Assembly (NCBI RefSeq): GCF_015354245.1
Contig: NZ_JADKYZ010000008.1
Span: 1-64,000 of the forward strand
Origin: Diaphorobacter caeni
GTDB lineage: Bacteria; Pseudomonadota; Gammaproteobacteria; Burkholderiales; Burkholderiaceae_C
Direction of reading: 5' to 3'
Length of the DNA: 64,000 nucleotides
A program made the translations under genes and the position numbers. Positions 1 to 11,114 of the stretch are shown piece after piece; position 1 is the first letter of the stretch; each line of letters opens with the position of its first letter. The notes beneath the pieces were generated by a model that saw only the letters and a program-made list of their open reading frames with translations, ran no database searches and was not told the DNA's origin.

Positions 1-1
1 C

Positions 2-97
2 AAGGAGGCCGACCAACACAAAGCACCGCCGCCGCCCAAGAACTACGGTGCGGACATTTCAACACTCATCCGCATGATCGAGGCGGGGGAGCTTTGA
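2..97 (+). CDS. C-terminal end of an unidentified protein (partial)
   Basis: An open frame enters from the left edge and stops with TGA at 95-97. The 31 visible residues contain a Pro run (APPPPK) and end in TLIRMIEAGEL. I do not recognise the family. It runs opposite to ompA and converges on it. In related genomes I would expect ubiG on the minus strand here, so this side may be rearranged or carry foreign DNA, but that is inference from gene order only. Too little is visible to assign a role. Confidence 0.5.
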   Translation, partial: KEADQHKAPPPPKNYGADISTLIRMIEAGEL

Positions 98-127
98 TCC
101 CGTTTCAACCCACTTTTACGAATAGCC

Positions 128-155
128 AAAAAAAGCCCCTCGAGAGGGGCTTTTC
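128..155 (-). terminator. Rho-independent terminator of ompA
   Basis: The sequence AAAAGCCCCT-CGAG-AGGGGCTTTT (131-154) forms a hairpin. On the minus strand it is followed by a run of seven T, about 20 nt past the ompA stop. It is nearly symmetrical, so it may also stop plus-strand transcription from the partial ORF at the left edge. Confidence 0.85.
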
Positions 156-171
156 ATCGCAATCGCAGGGA

Positions 172-843
172 TTACTTGGCGGCTTGTGTGCCCACCACTT
201 CGATTTCCACGCGACGGTTCTTGGCGCGACCAGCTGCAGTCTTGTTGTCTGCGACTGGCTGCTTTTCGCCCTTGCCTTCGGTGTAAACGCGGTTCTTTTC
301 GATGCCCTTGGACACCAGGTATGCCTTCACGGCTTCAGCGCGGCGAACCGACAGCTTCTGGTTGTAGGCGTCGGAACCGACGGAGTCAGTGTGACCCACG
401 GCGATGATGACTTCCAGGTTGATGTTCTTGACCTTGGAGACCAGATCATCCAGCTTGGCCTTGCCTTCTGGCTTCAGGACAGACTTGTCGAAGTCGAAGA
501 ATGCGTCAGCAGCGTAGGTAACCTTGCTGGCCACTGCAGGAGCAGGAGCGGGAGCAGCAGGAGTTGCGGCAGCAGGTGCTGGAGCAGGAGCGACAGCTGG
601 AGGTGGAGTAACGGCAGCAGCCTTTTGCAGGGCGCCGTCGCAGCCTTCGGCAGCGGTAGCAGGTGTCCAGTTGGCATCGCGCCAGCACAGTTCGTTGGTG
701 CCGTTCTTCCAGACCAGCTCGCCAGTACCGTTTTGCCAGTTGTCGACGACCTTGCCGCCATCAGCTGCCTTGATTTGAGCGCCAGCAGATGTAGCGAGCA
801 CGGCAGAGGCCAACAACATCGCCACTTTGTTCAGTTTCTTCAT
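172..843 (-). CDS. ompA: OmpA-family outer membrane protein
   Basis: A 223-residue protein. It has an N-terminal signal peptide (MKKLNKVAMLLASAVLATSA, cleavage after AGA), a short W-rich region with two Cys, a Pro/Ala-rich linker at about residues 75-105, and a C-terminal OmpA-like peptidoglycan-binding domain. That domain shows the usual FDFDKSVLKPEGKAKLD start, the GHTDSVGSDAYNQKLS core and NRRVEIE near the end. It lacks the large eight-stranded barrel of E. coli OmpA and is closer to the small Pal/OmpA proteins of Comamonadaceae. An ATG upstream would add 34 residues, but the start at 843 is preceded by GAGGAG and begins the signal peptide. Likely periplasmic or outer membrane, tethering envelope to peptidoglycan. 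Confidence 0.93.
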   Translation of the reverse strand: MKKLNKVAMLLASAVLATSAGAQIKAADGGKVVDNWQNGTGELVWKNGTNELCWRDANWTPATAAEGCDGALQKAAAVTPPPAVAPAPAPAAATPAAPAPAPAVASKVTYAADAFFDFDKSVLKPEGKAKLDDLVSKVKNINLEVIIAVGHTDSVGSDAYNQKLSVRRAEAVKAYLVSKGIEKNRVYTEGKGEKQPVADNKTAAGRAKNRRVEIEVVGTQAAK

Positions 844-1068
844 GGTTCTCCTCTTGGGGAAAAAGCCGCAGCCGCGCTGCGAATCATGGACGTCGTCAGT
901 GACCATCACTAAGAACGTTGGAAACGATTGTGCCATACGTAACATCGTCCGGTCTGCACATGAGGGTCATGATCGGTAGGACATCAGCGCAATACCCGAA
1001 GATATGTTGCCAGCGCGCAACATGGCGTTGGACCTAAAATGGTGGCTTCCGCAGTCATTCCAGTTGTC

Positions 1069-3762
1069 ATGACCCAGTTTGCCAAAGAAACTTTGCCCAT
1101 CAGCCTCGAAGAGGAGATGCGCCGCAGTTACCTCGATTACGCGATGAGCGTGATCGTGGGCCGCGCCCTCCCCGACGCACGCGATGGCCTGAAGCCAGTA
1201 CATAGGCGAGTTCTGTATGCCATGCACGAACTCAATAATGACTGGAACCGTCCTTACAAGAAGTCCGCCCGTATCGTGGGTGACGTGATCGGCAAATATC
1301 ACCCTCATGGTGACAGGGCCGTTTACGACACCATCGTGCGCATGGCACAGAACTTCTCTCTGCGCCACATGCTGGTGGACGGTCAGGGCAACTTCGGCTC
1401 GGTGGACGGCGACAGCGCCGCGGCCATGCGATACACCGAAATCCGCCTGTCGAAAATCGCCCACGAAATGCTGGCCGACATCGACAAGGAAACCGTCGAC
1501 TTCGGCCCCAACTACGATGGCAGCGAGCAGGAACCGCTGGTTCTGCCAAGCCGCCTGCCCAACCTGCTGGTGAACGGCTCGGCCGGCATCGCCGTGGGCA
1601 TGGCGACGAACATTCCGCCGCACAACCTCAATGAGGTGGTGGACGCCTGCCTGCACATGCTGCGCAATCCGGAAGCGACCATCGATGAGCTCATGGAGAT
1701 CATTCCGGCTCCCGACTTCCCCACCGCCGGCATCATCTACGGCATCAACGGCGTGAAGGAAGGCTACCGCACCGGTCGTGGCCGCGTCGTCATGCGCGCC
1801 AAGTGCCACTTCGAAGACATCGACAAGGGCCAGCGCCAGTCGATCATCGTCGACGAGCTGCCCTATCAGGTCAACAAGAAGACGCTGCAGGAGCGCATGG
1901 CCGAGCTGGTGCACGAAAAGAAGATCGAGGGCATCAGCCACATTCAGGACGAGTCCGACAAGTCGGGCATGCGTCTCGTGATTGAGCTCAAGCGCGGCGA
2001 AGTGCCCGAAGTCGTGCTGAACAATCTGTACAAGCAGACGCAGCTCCAGGACACCTTCGGCATGAACATGGTGGCGCTGGTCGATGGTCAGCCCAAACTG
2101 TGCAATCTGCGCGAACTGATCCAGGTGTTCCTGCAGCACCGCCGCGAAGTGGTCACGCGCCGCACCGTGTTCGAACTGCGCAAGGCGCGCGATCGCGGCC
2201 ACGTGCTCGAAGGTCTGGCCGTTGCGCTCGCCAACATCGACGACTTCATCCGCATCATCCGCGAATCGCCCACTCCACCGGTCGCCAAGTCCGAGCTGAT
2301 GGCCCGTTCGTGGGACAGCTCGCTGGTGCGCGAGATGCTCACCCGCACGCGTGCGGACGGCGGCGTGGTCAGCGCCGACGACTATCGCCCCGAAGGCCTC
2401 GAGATCGAGTTCGGCATGCAGAGCGACGGGCTCTACCGCCTCTCCGAAACGCAGGCTCAGGAAATTCTGCAGATGCGCCTGCAGCGCCTGACGGGCCTGG
2501 AGCAGGACAAGATCGTTGCCGAATACAAGGAAGTCATGGCGGTCATCGAAGACCTGCTGGACATTCTGACCAAGCCCGAACGCGTCTCGGTCATCATCGG
2601 CGAAGAGCTCACCGCGGTGAAGACCGAGTTCGGCCAGACCAAGCTCGGCGCCCGCCGCACCGAGGTCGAGCACAGCGCACAGGATCTCTCCACGGAAGAC
2701 CTGATCACGCCCACCGACATGGTGGTGACGCTCTCGCACTCCGGCTACATCAAGAGCCAGCCGCTGTCCGAATACCGCTCGCAAAAGCGCGGCGGCCGCG
2801 GCAAGCAGGCGACGGCGACCAAGGAAGACGACTGGATCGACCAGCTCTTCATCGCCAACACGCACGACTATCTGCTGTGCTTCTCCAACCGGGGCCGTCT
2901 GTACTGGCTCAAGGTCTGGGAAGTGCCGGCCGGTTCGCGCGGTTCGCGCGGCCGCCCCATCGTCAACATGTTCCCGCTGCAGGACGACGAGAAGATCAAC
3001 GTGGTGCTGCCGCTCACCGGCGAATACCGCAGCTTCCCGGCCGACCACTATGTGTTCATGGCGACCAGCATGGGCACCGTGAAGAAGACGGCGCTCGACG
3101 AGTTCAGCAACCCCCGCAAGGCCGGCATCATCGCCGTGGGTCTCGACGAGGGCGACTTCCTGATCGGCGCTGCGCTCACGGACGGCAAGCACGACGTGAT
3201 GCTGTTCAGCGACGGCGGCAAGGCCGTGCGCTTCGACGAGAACGACGTGCGTCCGATGGGCCGCAATGCACGCGGCGTGCGCGGCATGAACATCGACGAG
3301 ACGCAAAGCGTGATCGCCATGCTCGTGGCCGATGCGGAGTCCACATCGGAAACCGTTGAAGGCGCAGAGCCCACCACCAGCGCGCAAAGCGTGCTCACCG
3401 CCACCGAGAACGGCTACGGCAAGCGCACCCACATCAGCGAGTACACCCGCCATGGCCGCGGCACCAAGGGCATGATCGCGATCCAGCAATCGGAGCGCAA
3501 CGGCAAGGTGGTCGCCGCGACGCTGGTGAACACCGATGACCAGATCATGCTGATCACCGACACCGGTGTGCTGGTGCGCACCCGCGTGGGCGAAATCCGC
3601 GAGATGGGACGCGCGACCCAGGGCGTGACCCTGATTTCGTTGGATGATGGCGCCAAGCTCAGCGGCCTGCAGCGCATCGTCGAAAACGATGCGAATGCGG
3701 TCGAAGGTGGCGACGCCGACAGCGACGAAAGCGGTGCCGAAGGCACGGCCAGCGACGCTTGA
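1069..3762 (+). CDS. gyrA: DNA gyrase subunit A
   Basis: About 897 residues: the breakage-reunion subunit that introduces negative supercoils together with GyrB. The catalytic Tyr lies in [11 protein letters not shown] (Tyr122 region). The GyrA box of the C-terminal pinwheel is QKRGGRG. I chose ATG 1069 ([10 protein letters not shown]) over ATG 1039, because the former matches the usual N-terminus and a TAAAAT -10-like box overlaps the upstream ATG. With this start, numbering is collinear with E. coli. Residue 83, normally Ser, is encoded by AGG (1315-1317) and is Arg; Asp87 is intact. Ser83 changes are classic quinolone-resistance substitutions. Followed by two hairpins before serC. Confidence 0.97.
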   Translation: MTQFAKETLPISLEEEMRRSYLDYAMSVIVGRALPDARDGLKPVHRRVLYAMHELNNDWNRPYKKSARIVGDVIGKYHPHGDRAVYDTIVRMAQNFSLRHMLVDGQGNFGSVDGDSAAAMRYTEIRLSKIAHEMLADIDKETVDFGPNYDGSEQEPLVLPSRLPNLLVNGSAGIAVGMATNIPPHNLNEVVDACLHMLRNPEATIDELMEIIPAPDFPTAGIIYGINGVKEGYRTGRGRVVMRAKCHFEDIDKGQRQSIIVDELPYQVNKKTLQERMAELVHEKKIEGISHIQDESDKSGMRLVIELKRGEVPEVVLNNLYKQTQLQDTFGMNMVALVDGQPKLCNLRELIQVFLQHRREVVTRRTVFELRKARDRGHVLEGLAVALANIDDFIRIIRESPTPPVAKSELMARSWDSSLVREMLTRTRADGGVVSADDYRPEGLEIEFGMQSDGLYRLSETQAQEILQMRLQRLTGLEQDKIVAEYKEVMAVIEDLLDILTKPERVSVIIGEELTAVKTEFGQTKLGARRTEVEHSAQDLSTEDLITPTDMVVTLSHSGYIKSQPLSEYRSQKRGGRGKQATATKEDDWIDQLFIANTHDYLLCFSNRGRLYWLKVWEVPAGSRGSRGRPIVNMFPLQDDEKINVVLPLTGEYRSFPADHYVFMATSMGTVKKTALDEFSNPRKAGIIAVGLDEGDFLIGAALTDGKHDVMLFSDGGKAVRFDENDVRPMGRNARGVRGMNIDETQSVIAMLVADAESTSETVEGAEPTTSAQSVLTATENGYGKRTHISEYTRHGRGTKGMIAIQQSERNGKVVAATLVNTDDQIMLITDTGVLVRTRVGEIREMGRATQGVTLISLDDGAKLSGLQRIVENDANAVEGGDADSDESGAEGTASDA

Positions 3763-3775
3763 TGCCCCCTGCGGA

Positions 3776-3866
3776 GAGCGGGTTGGCGCAAGCGGCCCGC
3801 TCATCGCGACAACAAGGCGGCCATCGCGCGATGGCCGCTGGCAGCGTGAGGCTGCTTTTTCTTTTT
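3776..3866 (+). terminator. Multi-hairpin terminator region after gyrA
   Basis: Three consecutive inverted repeats follow the gyrA stop. The first is GAGCGGG/CCCGCTC (3776-3782 with 3796-3802). The second is a perfect 22-bp palindrome at 3817-3838 centred on CGCG. The third is GCAGC-GTGAG-GCTGC (3841-3855), followed directly by TTTTTCTTTTTT. The last one has the form of an intrinsic terminator and lies about 20 nt before serC. Confidence 0.75.
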
Positions 3867-3878
3867 TCAGGTTGGATG

Positions 3879-4988
3879 ATGAATCGCCCCTACAACTTTT
3901 CTGCTGGCCCCGCCGCCATTCCCGAAGAAGTTCTGAAAACGGCGGCCGCCGAGATGCTCGACTGGCACGGCAGCGGCATGAGCGTGATGGAGATGAGCCA
4001 TCGCGGCAAGGAATTCATCTCGATCTGTGAAAAGGCGGAATCCGATTTCCGCGAACTCATGGCCGTGCCCCCAGAGTTCAAGATCCTGTTCATGCAGGGC
4101 GGTGGTCTGGCCGAAAACGCCATCGTTCCACTGAACCTCTCGCGCGGCGCGACCGTGGACTTCGTGGTCACCGGTTCGTGGAGCCAGAAGTCGCTCAAGG
4201 AAGCGGGCAAGTACGCCTCGGAAGTGCACACGGCCGCATCCGGCAAGGAAAGCCGATTCACCACCCTGCCCGATCCGGCGACATGGCAACTGAGCCGGGG
4301 TGCCAGCTACCTGCACATCTGCAGCAATGAAACCATCGACGGCGTGGAATTCCAGCAGTTGCCCGATCTGAAGGCGCTGGGCAGCGACGCACCGCTGGTC
4401 ATCGATTTCTCCTCCCATGTCGCCTCGCGTTCGGTGGACTGGTCCAAGGTGGGTCTCGCCTTCGGCGGCGCGCAGAAGAACCTCGGCCCCGCCGGTCTCA
4501 CGCTCGTCGTCGTGCGCGAAGACCTGCTTGGTCACGCCCTGCCCGCCTGCCCGAGTGCATTCGACTACAAGGTGGTCGCGGACAACGCGTCGATGTTCAA
4601 CACGCCGCCGACCTGGGGCATCTACATCGCCGGACTGACCTTCGAATGGCTCAAGAACCAGCGCGAGGGCAATGCCACCGGCGTGGCGGCCATGGAACTG
4701 CGCAACACCGCCAAGGCCAAAGCGCTCTACGACTACATCGACGCCTCGGGCTTCTACGTCAACAAGGTCGCCGCCAACTGCCGCTCGCGCATGAACATCC
4801 CGTTCTTCCTGAATGACGAGTCGCGCAACGACGCCTTCCTCACCGGAGCAAAGGCGCACGGCCTGCTGCAGCTCAAGGGCCACAAGTCCGTGGGCGGCAT
4901 GCGCGCCAGCCTCTACAACGCCATGCCGATGGCGGGCGTCGAGGCCCTGATCGCCTACATGCGAGAATTTGAACAAAAGCACAGCTGA
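3879..4988 (+). CDS. serC: Phosphoserine aminotransferase
   Basis: A 369-residue PLP enzyme that converts 3-phosphohydroxypyruvate plus glutamate to phosphoserine in serine synthesis. The homologous reaction also serves the pyridoxine pathway. It starts with the signature [15 protein letters not shown]. The PLP-lysine lies in [13 protein letters not shown] (Lys near residue 200), and the C-terminus carries [15 protein letters not shown], which binds phosphate. Length is typical (about 360-370). The open frame extends upstream into the gyrA terminator region, but homology begins at MNRPYNF. A neighbouring ATG at 3876 is equally possible. First gene of the serC-pheA-tyrA-aroA run. Confidence 0.96.
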   Translation: MNRPYNFSAGPAAIPEEVLKTAAAEMLDWHGSGMSVMEMSHRGKEFISICEKAESDFRELMAVPPEFKILFMQGGGLAENAIVPLNLSRGATVDFVVTGSWSQKSLKEAGKYASEVHTAASGKESRFTTLPDPATWQLSRGASYLHICSNETIDGVEFQQLPDLKALGSDAPLVIDFSSHVASRSVDWSKVGLAFGGAQKNLGPAGLTLVVVREDLLGHALPACPSAFDYKVVADNASMFNTPPTWGIYIAGLTFEWLKNQREGNATGVAAMELRNTAKAKALYDYIDASGFYVNKVAANCRSRMNIPFFLNDESRNDAFLTGAKAHGLLQLKGHKSVGGMRASLYNAMPMAGVEALIAYMREFEQKHS

Positions 4989-5066
4989 CCGCAGCGACCC
5001 GCCTGCGCTCCACTGCGGGGCGCGGGAACGCATCCCTCCGACATTACGAATACCGACTCCGCAACG

Positions 5067-6167
5067 ATGACCACTCCTCAAGCCTCTCCAGATCTCGCCA
5101 GCCTGCGTGTGCAGATCGACAACATCGACCAGCAACTGCTCGCCCTGCTGAACCAGCGCGCATTGGTGGCGGAGCGTGTGGGCGAGGTCAAGAAGCGAGA
5201 AGGCTCGGCGTTTTTCCGTCCCGACCGCGTGGCCCAGGTCATCGAGAAGATCAAGACCGCCAACCCCGGCCCGCTCAAGCCCACGCACGTGGCCGCCATC
5301 TGGCGCGAGATCATGTCGGCCTGCCTCGCGCTCGAGTCGCCCCAGCGTGTCGCCGTGCTCGGCCCGGCAGGCACCTTCTGCGAGGAAGCGGCGATCCAGT
5401 ATTTCGGCGGCGCGGCAGACCTGCTTTACTGCAACAGTTTCGAAGAGGTCTTTCACGCCACCGCCGCAGGCAGCGCGCAGTACGGCGTCGTCGGCATCGA
5501 GAACTCTACCGAAGGCGTGGTCACCCGCTCGCTCGACATGCTGCTGCACACGCCCTGCCATGTGGTCGGCGAGGTGAGCCTGCTGATCCGCCACAACCTG
5601 CTGCGCACAACCAATTCCGCCGAGGAAATCGAAGTCGTCGTCGCGCATCCGCAGGCGCTCGCGCAATGCCAGGCCTGGCTGTCCAAGCACCTGCCGCACG
5701 CAGAGCGTCGCCCGGTGGAGAGCAATGCCGAAGGCGCACGCCTGGCCGCGCTCAACCCGACCTGGGCGGGCATCGCCAGCGAGCGCGCCGCGCAGCAGTT
5801 CGGCCTGCACGTGGTGGCCCATGCGATCCAGGACGAGGCCTACAACCGCACGCGCTTCGCCGTGATCTGCCTGCCCGGCACGCTGAACACCCCGCCACCG
5901 TCGGGTCACGACAGCACCAGCCTGATCATCTCCGTGCCCAACCGCCCGGGCGCCGTGTACGACCTGCTCGCACCGCTCAAGAAGCACAACGTCTCGATGA
6001 CGCGCTTCGAGTCGCGTCCCGCGCGCACCGGCAAGTGGGAGTACTACTTCTACGTGGACATCGAAGGCCATCCCGAGCAATCGAACGTGGCGCAGGCGCT
6101 GGCCGAGCTGCAGCAGCTCAGCGCGTTCTACAAGCTGCTCGGCACCTACCCCACGTCCGCTGCCTGA
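5067..6167 (+). CDS. pheA: Chorismate mutase / prephenate dehydratase (P-protein)
   Basis: A 366-residue bifunctional enzyme of phenylalanine synthesis. Residues 1-90 are an AroQ chorismate mutase (LRVQIDNIDQQLLALLNQRA ... KKREG). Residues 95-275 are prephenate dehydratase (VAVLGPAGTFCEEAA, ENSTEGVV, and the catalytic NRTRF motif). The C-terminal ACT domain (SLIISVPNRPGAVYDLL, with FESRP) is the phenylalanine-feedback site. It lies 78 bp after serC and 11 bp before tyrA, so the two branches from prephenate are probably co-transcribed. Confidence 0.96.
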   Translation: MTTPQASPDLASLRVQIDNIDQQLLALLNQRALVAERVGEVKKREGSAFFRPDRVAQVIEKIKTANPGPLKPTHVAAIWREIMSACLALESPQRVAVLGPAGTFCEEAAIQYFGGAADLLYCNSFEEVFHATAAGSAQYGVVGIENSTEGVVTRSLDMLLHTPCHVVGEVSLLIRHNLLRTTNSAEEIEVVVAHPQALAQCQAWLSKHLPHAERRPVESNAEGARLAALNPTWAGIASERAAQQFGLHVVAHAIQDEAYNRTRFAVICLPGTLNTPPPSGHDSTSLIISVPNRPGAVYDLLAPLKKHNVSMTRFESRPARTGKWEYYFYVDIEGHPEQSNVAQALAELQQLSAFYKLLGTYPTSAA

Positions 6168-6178
6168 GGTCGACCAGC

Positions 6179-7066
6179 ATGTTTGAACAACTAGGTCTCA
6201 TCGGCTGCGGCCTCATGGGAGGCTCCTTCGCCAAGGCCATGAAACGCGCCGGCCTCGTCAATCGCGTGGTCGGCTACAGCAAGTCGCCCTCGACCACCGA
6301 GCGCGCACGCCAGCTCGGCGTGATCGATGTGGAAGCGCCCTCCGCCCTGCTGGCGGTGGCCGGTGCCGACATCGTGCTCGTCGCCGTTCCCGTGGCGGCA
6401 ACCGAAGCCACGCTCAAGGCCATCAAGCACCTCGTCACGCCGCAGATGCTGGTGATGGACGTGGGCTCGACCAAGTCCGACGTGGTGCAGGCCGCACGCA
6501 CCTCGCTGCGCGACCAGATCGGATCCTTTGTGCCCGCGCACCCGATCGCGGGCCGCGAGGTCGCGGGCGTGGAGCATTCCGATGCCGACCTCTACACCGG
6601 CCGCCAGGTCATCCTCACGCCGACCGAGCGCACGCTGACCGCGCAGATCCGCCGCGCTGAAGAGCTCTGGACCGCGCTTGGCTGCCGCGTCACGCACATG
6701 TCGCCCGAAGCGCACGACGCCGCGTTCGCCGCCGTCAGCCATCTGCCGCACATGCTCGCGTTCGCGATGATGAACAGCCTCACCAACCAGGAGCGCTCCG
6801 ACGAGCTGCTGTCGCTCGCCGGCCCCGGCTTCCGCGACTTCACCCGCATCGCCGCGAGCGATCCGAAGATGTGGCGCGACGTGCTGCGCGCCAATCGCGA
6901 CGAGGTGCTCGCGCAGTCGCGCCAGTTCCAGCAGGCGCTCGCGCAGTTCGAGCAGGCTCTCTCGGGCAACGACGATCAGGCGCTCGAAGACCTGATCACT
7001 CTCGCCAGCCACACGCGCGCCAACTGGCGCATGGGTGCGCAGCGCAAGCGCAAAGACGACCTGTAG
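6179..7066 (+). CDS. tyrA: Prephenate dehydrogenase
   Basis: 295 residues, NAD(P)-dependent, converting prephenate to 4-hydroxyphenylpyruvate for tyrosine. The dinucleotide-binding loop [16 protein letters not shown] sits at the N-terminus. The catalytic region has [15 protein letters not shown] and [10 protein letters not shown]. The C-terminal part is the helical dimer domain ([18 protein letters not shown]). There is no ACT domain or chorismate-mutase fusion, so this is the stand-alone type. Start taken at ATG 6179, 11 bp after pheA. aroA follows after 7 bp. Confidence 0.95.
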   Translation: MFEQLGLIGCGLMGGSFAKAMKRAGLVNRVVGYSKSPSTTERARQLGVIDVEAPSALLAVAGADIVLVAVPVAATEATLKAIKHLVTPQMLVMDVGSTKSDVVQAARTSLRDQIGSFVPAHPIAGREVAGVEHSDADLYTGRQVILTPTERTLTAQIRRAEELWTALGCRVTHMSPEAHDAAFAAVSHLPHMLAFAMMNSLTNQERSDELLSLAGPGFRDFTRIAASDPKMWRDVLRANRDEVLAQSRQFQQALAQFEQALSGNDDQALEDLITLASHTRANWRMGAQRKRKDDL

Positions 7067-7073
7067 GCCCACG

Positions 7074-9104
7074 ATGTTCACTACCGAGTACCTCGACCTG
7101 CCGCCACTGCAATCCGCAGGCGGCAGCGTTCAACTTCCCGGCTCCAAGAGCATTTCCAACCGCGTGCTGCTGCTCTCCGCCCTGAGCGAGGGCACGACCG
7201 AAGTGCGTGACCTGCTTGCCTCCGACGACACCCGCGTGATGCTGGACGCGCTGCGCCAGATCGGCTGCGACGTGCAGGAGGGCTCGGGCGATGACGCGGG
7301 CACGGTGCGAATCACCGGCCTTGGCACCAAGGCGCCGCGCTCCCCCGCCAGCCTGTTCCTCGGCAATGCCGGAACGGCCATGCGTCCGCTGACGGCCGCG
7401 CTTTCGCTGCTCGGCGGCGAGTTCGAACTCAAGGGCGTGCCGCGCATGCACGAGCGCCCCATCGGCGACCTGATCGACGCGCTGCGCCAGCTCGGCTGCC
7501 GCATCGACTACCTTGGAAACGACGGCTACCCGCCGCTGCGTATTCAGCATGGCGACGGCCTGCCTCCGCTCAAGCTCGATGAATCGATCAAGGTGCGCGG
7601 CGATGTCTCGAGCCAGTTCCTGACAGCCCTGCTGATGGCGCTGCCGCTGGTCGCGAAGACGCAGGACATCGTCATCGACGTGGTCGGCGAGCTGATCTCC
7701 AAGCCCTACATCCACATCACGCTCGAGCTGCTGGCGCGCTTCGGCATCGTCGTGCGGCACGACAACTGGCAGCGCTTCACCATCGCGGCAGGTAGCCGCT
7801 ACGTGTCGCCCGGCGTGCTGCACGTGGAGGCCGATGCCTCTTCGGCAAGCTACTTCATCGCCCTCGGTGCGATCGCGCCGAGCAGCGAGGGCCAGGACGG
7901 CATCCGGGTGCTGGGCGTCGGCCAGGACTCCATCCAGGGCGACATCCGCTTCGTCGAAGCCGCCCGCGCCATGGGCGCCGACATCGAAAGCGGACCGAAC
8001 TGGCTGCGCATCCGCCGTGGCGCATGGCCGCTCAAGGCCGTCAACATGGACTGCAACCACATCCCCGATGCGGCCATGACGCTGGCGATGATGGCGCTGT
8101 TCGCCGATGGCACGACCACGCTCACCAACATCGCGAGCTGGCGCGTCAAGGAGACCGACCGCATCGCCGCCATGGCCATTGAAAGCCGCAAGCTCGGTGC
8201 GGTCATCGAGGAAGGCCCGGACTATCTGCGCATCACCCCGCCCGCCAGCGTTTCCGACTGGAAGGCCGCCAGCATCCACACCTACGACGATCACCGCGTC
8301 GCGATGTGCTATTCGCTCGCCACCTTCAACCCGGCCGGCGTTCCGGTGCGCATCGAAGACCCCAAGTGCGTCGGCAAGACCTTTCCCGACTATTTTGAGG
8401 CGCTGTTCAGCGTCGCCCGGGCCCGGACCGACCAGATTCCGGTGATCTGCATTGACGGTCCCACCGCCTCCGGCAAGGGCACCGTGGCGGCTGCGGTCGC
8501 CAAGAAACTTGGTTACCGCTTTCTCGACTCGGGCGCGATGTACCGCATCACCGCCTACGCCGCCCTCAAGGCCGGCATGGTCATCGACACCGCCCATGAG
8601 GAGCGCATCGCCGCCCTCGCCCGCGAACTGCCGGTGCATTTCGAGGGCGGGCGCATCTGGCTCGGCAAGGAGGACGTGAGCGACGTCATCCGCACCGAAG
8701 AGGCCGGAATGAACGCCTCCAAGGTCTCGGCGCTGGCACAGGTACGCCTTGCGCTGGTGGATCTGCAGCACAGTTTCCAGCGCCTCCCGGGCCTGGTCGC
8801 CGACGGCCGCGACATGGGTACGGTGATCTTCCCCGAAGCCCCTTTGAAGGTGTTTTTGACGGCTTCGGCGGCCTGCCGCGCGGAACGCCGCTATAAGCAG
8901 TTGATTTCTAAAGGGATTTCAGCTAATATCGACACTCTTCGCGCAGACTTGGAAGCGCGTGACGCACGGGATCAGAACCGCGCGGTCGCGCCACTCAAGC
9001 CCGCCGGGGATGCTCTGGTGCTGGACAACTCTGATCTTTCCATCGATGAGGCGGTGGATCAGGTGATTGCCTGGTGGCAGGCACGTCAGCCGTTCGGCGC
9101 TTGA
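7074..9104 (+). CDS. aroA: Fused EPSP synthase / cytidylate kinase
   Basis: A 676-residue fusion. Residues 1-445 are 3-phosphoshikimate 1-carboxyvinyltransferase ([43 protein letters not shown]). Residues 450-676 are CMP kinase, with the P-loop [27 protein letters not shown] and [11 protein letters not shown]. The first half makes EPSP from shikimate-3-phosphate and PEP; the second phosphorylates CMP/dCMP. In most bacteria cmk is a separate gene just before rpsA. Here the reading frame runs straight through with no stop, which agrees with the fusions known in Comamonadaceae. The order tyrA-aroA::cmk-rpsA is preserved. Confidence 0.95.
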   Translation: MFTTEYLDLPPLQSAGGSVQLPGSKSISNRVLLLSALSEGTTEVRDLLASDDTRVMLDALRQIGCDVQEGSGDDAGTVRITGLGTKAPRSPASLFLGNAGTAMRPLTAALSLLGGEFELKGVPRMHERPIGDLIDALRQLGCRIDYLGNDGYPPLRIQHGDGLPPLKLDESIKVRGDVSSQFLTALLMALPLVAKTQDIVIDVVGELISKPYIHITLELLARFGIVVRHDNWQRFTIAAGSRYVSPGVLHVEADASSASYFIALGAIAPSSEGQDGIRVLGVGQDSIQGDIRFVEAARAMGADIESGPNWLRIRRGAWPLKAVNMDCNHIPDAAMTLAMMALFADGTTTLTNIASWRVKETDRIAAMAIESRKLGAVIEEGPDYLRITPPASVSDWKAASIHTYDDHRVAMCYSLATFNPAGVPVRIEDPKCVGKTFPDYFEALFSVARARTDQIPVICIDGPTASGKGTVAAAVAKKLGYRFLDSGAMYRITAYAALKAGMVIDTAHEERIAALARELPVHFEGGRIWLGKEDVSDVIRTEEAGMNASKVSALAQVRLALVDLQHSFQRLPGLVADGRDMGTVIFPEAPLKVFLTASAACRAERRYKQLISKGISANIDTLRADLEARDARDQNRAVAPLKPAGDALVLDNSDLSIDEAVDQVIAWWQARQPFGA

Positions 9105-9141
9105 ATTGTCGATTCTTCGCCCTCAGCTGACACAGCTGGTC

Positions 9142-9188
9142 CCACACGGTCCCCTTCGCGCCGCAGGCGCATCGGCCGTGTGGTTTTT
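9142..9188 (+). terminator. Rho-independent terminator after aroA-cmk
   Basis: CCACACGG (9142-9149) pairs with CCGTGTGG (9176-9183), enclosing an inner GCGCC-GCA-GGCGC hairpin, and is followed by TTTTT. It separates the aromatic operon from rpsA. Confidence 0.8.
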
Positions 9189-9289
9189 GCAACTCTAACC
9201 CCGTGGTTGACTCCACACCCCTCCGCATACAGCCATAAAAACATTCGGCAATAGTGCCGGTGGAAACCTGTTTGTGGACAAGGAAATTC

Positions 9290-10975
9290 ATGTCTGAATC
9301 TTTTGCCGCCCTATTTGAAGAATCGTTGCAGCGTACGGAAATGCGCCCAGGCGAGGTCATCACCGCTGAAGTGGTGCGCGTTGAACACAACTTCGTGGTT
9401 GTGAACGCTGGCCTGAAGTCCGAAGCCTACGTGCCAATCGACGAATTCAAGAACGACCAGGGCGAAATCGAAGTCCAAGTGGGTGACTTCGTGTCCGTGG
9501 CCATCGGCTCGATCGAAAACGGCTACGGCGACACCATCCTGTCGCGCGACACAGCCAAGCGTCTGGCTTCGTGGCTGTCGCTCGAGAAGGCTCTGGAATC
9601 CGGCGAATTCGTCACCGGTACGACTTCCGGCAAGGTCAAGGGCGGCCTGACCGTTCTGGTCAACGGCATCCGCGCGTTCCTGCCCGGTTCGCTGATCGAC
9701 ACACGTCCTATCAAGGACCTGACTCCCTACGAGAACAAGACCCTGGAATTCAAGGTCATCAAGCTCGACCGCAAGCGCAACAACGTGGTGCTGAGCCGCC
9801 GCGCTGTGGTGGAAGCATCGATGGGCGAAGAGCGCGCAAAGCTGATGGAAACGCTGAAGGAAGGCGCCATCGTCAACGGCGTGGTCAAGAACATCACCGA
9901 ATACGGTGCGTTCGTGGACCTGGGCGGCATCGACGGCCTGCTGCACATCACCGACATGGCATGGCGTCGCGTGCGTCACCCTTCGGAAGTGGTGCAAGCC
10001 GGTCAGGAAATCACTGCCAAGATCCTCAAGTTCGACACCGAGAAGAACCGCGTGTCTCTGGGTCTGAAGCAAATGGGCGACGACCCATGGATGGGCGTTG
10101 CTCGCCGCTATCCTTCGGGCACACGTCTGTTCGGCAAGGTCACGAACATTGCCGACTACGGCGCGTTCGTGGAACTCGAGCCAGGCATCGAAGGTCTGGT
10201 GCACGTTTCCGAAATGGACTGGACCAACAAGAACGTTGCTCCTTCCAAGCTCGTGTCGCTGGGTGACGAAGTCGAAGTCATGGTCCTCGAGATCGACGAA
10301 GACAAGCGCCGCATCAGCCTGGGCATGAAGCAGTGCAAGGCCAACCCATGGCAAGAATTCGCACAGAACACCAAGCGCGGCGACCGCGTGAAGGGCCCGA
10401 TCAAGTCGATCACCGACTTCGGCGTGTTCGTGGGTCTGGCTGCCGGCATCGACGGCCTGGTGCACCTGTCCGACCTGTCGTGGAACGAACCCGGCGAAGC
10501 CGCAGTTCGCAACTACAAGAAGGGCCAGGAAGTGGAAGCGATCGTGTTGGCAGTCGATGTCGACCGCGAGCGCATCTCCCTCGGTATCAAGCAGCTCGAT
10601 GGCGACCCATTCACGACTTTCGTGACTGTGAACGACAAGGGCCAGATCGTGTCCGGCAAGGTCAAGACCGTTGACGCACGCGGCGCTGAAATCGACCTCG
10701 GCGAAGACATCATCGGCTACCTGCGCGCTTCCGAAATCTCCCGCGACCGCGTGGAAGATGCTCGCAACGTGCTCAAGGAAGGCGACGAAGTGACCGCAGT
10801 GGTGGTGAACGTGGATCGCAAGACCCGCAACATCCAGCTGTCGATCAAGGCCAAGGACCAGGTTGACCAGCAAGAAGCCATGGCTTCCCTGTCGGCTCAA
10901 TCCGCCAAGGAAAACGCTGGCACGACCAGCCTCGGCGCCCTGCTGCGTGCCAAGCTGGACAACTCCGACAAGTAA
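9290..10975 (+). CDS. rpsA: 30S ribosomal protein S1
   Basis: 561 residues, the usual size for six S1 (OB-fold) RNA-binding domains. Repeated motifs are plain to see: [41 protein letters not shown] and [21 protein letters not shown]. The protein brings mRNA to the 30S subunit. Start chosen at [13 protein letters not shown], preceded by AAGGAAA. The frame runs 36 nt further upstream, but without a good SD. Followed by a terminator and ihfB, the usual rpsA-ihfB order in proteobacteria. Confidence 0.97.
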   Translation: MSESFAALFEESLQRTEMRPGEVITAEVVRVEHNFVVVNAGLKSEAYVPIDEFKNDQGEIEVQVGDFVSVAIGSIENGYGDTILSRDTAKRLASWLSLEKALESGEFVTGTTSGKVKGGLTVLVNGIRAFLPGSLIDTRPIKDLTPYENKTLEFKVIKLDRKRNNVVLSRRAVVEASMGEERAKLMETLKEGAIVNGVVKNITEYGAFVDLGGIDGLLHITDMAWRRVRHPSEVVQAGQEITAKILKFDTEKNRVSLGLKQMGDDPWMGVARRYPSGTRLFGKVTNIADYGAFVELEPGIEGLVHVSEMDWTNKNVAPSKLVSLGDEVEVMVLEIDEDKRRISLGMKQCKANPWQEFAQNTKRGDRVKGPIKSITDFGVFVGLAAGIDGLVHLSDLSWNEPGEAAVRNYKKGQEVEAIVLAVDVDRERISLGIKQLDGDPFTTFVTVNDKGQIVSGKVKTVDARGAEIDLGEDIIGYLRASEISRDRVEDARNVLKEGDEVTAVVVNVDRKTRNIQLSIKAKDQVDQQEAMASLSAQSAKENAGTTSLGALLRAKLDNSDK

Positions 10976-11055
10976 TCCACCTGTCGGTTGCCACGCAGGC
11001 ACTGAAATGAACGACTGTCCGGCTGGTTGCAACCGGCTGGCAGTCGCTCAAGACA

Positions 11056-11086
11056 GCGGGCGCTCCATGCGTCCGCTTTTTTTTTT
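11056..11086 (+). terminator. Rho-independent terminator after rpsA
   Basis: GCGGGCGC (11056-11063), loop TCCAT, GCGTCCGC (11069-11076, one G-T pair), then ten T. It lies between rpsA and ihfB, only about 30 nt before the ihfB start. Some read-through or a promoter inside this stretch must supply ihfB. Confidence 0.88.
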
Positions 11087-11114
11087 GGTTTCACCAAAGT
11101 TTTGCGATAACTAC

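Noticed and set aside
967-3804. 945-residue minus-strand ORF opposite gyrA
   Set aside because: High-G+C shadow of gyrA. Composition is His/Arg/Ala-rich with no motif, and gyrA on the other strand is certain.
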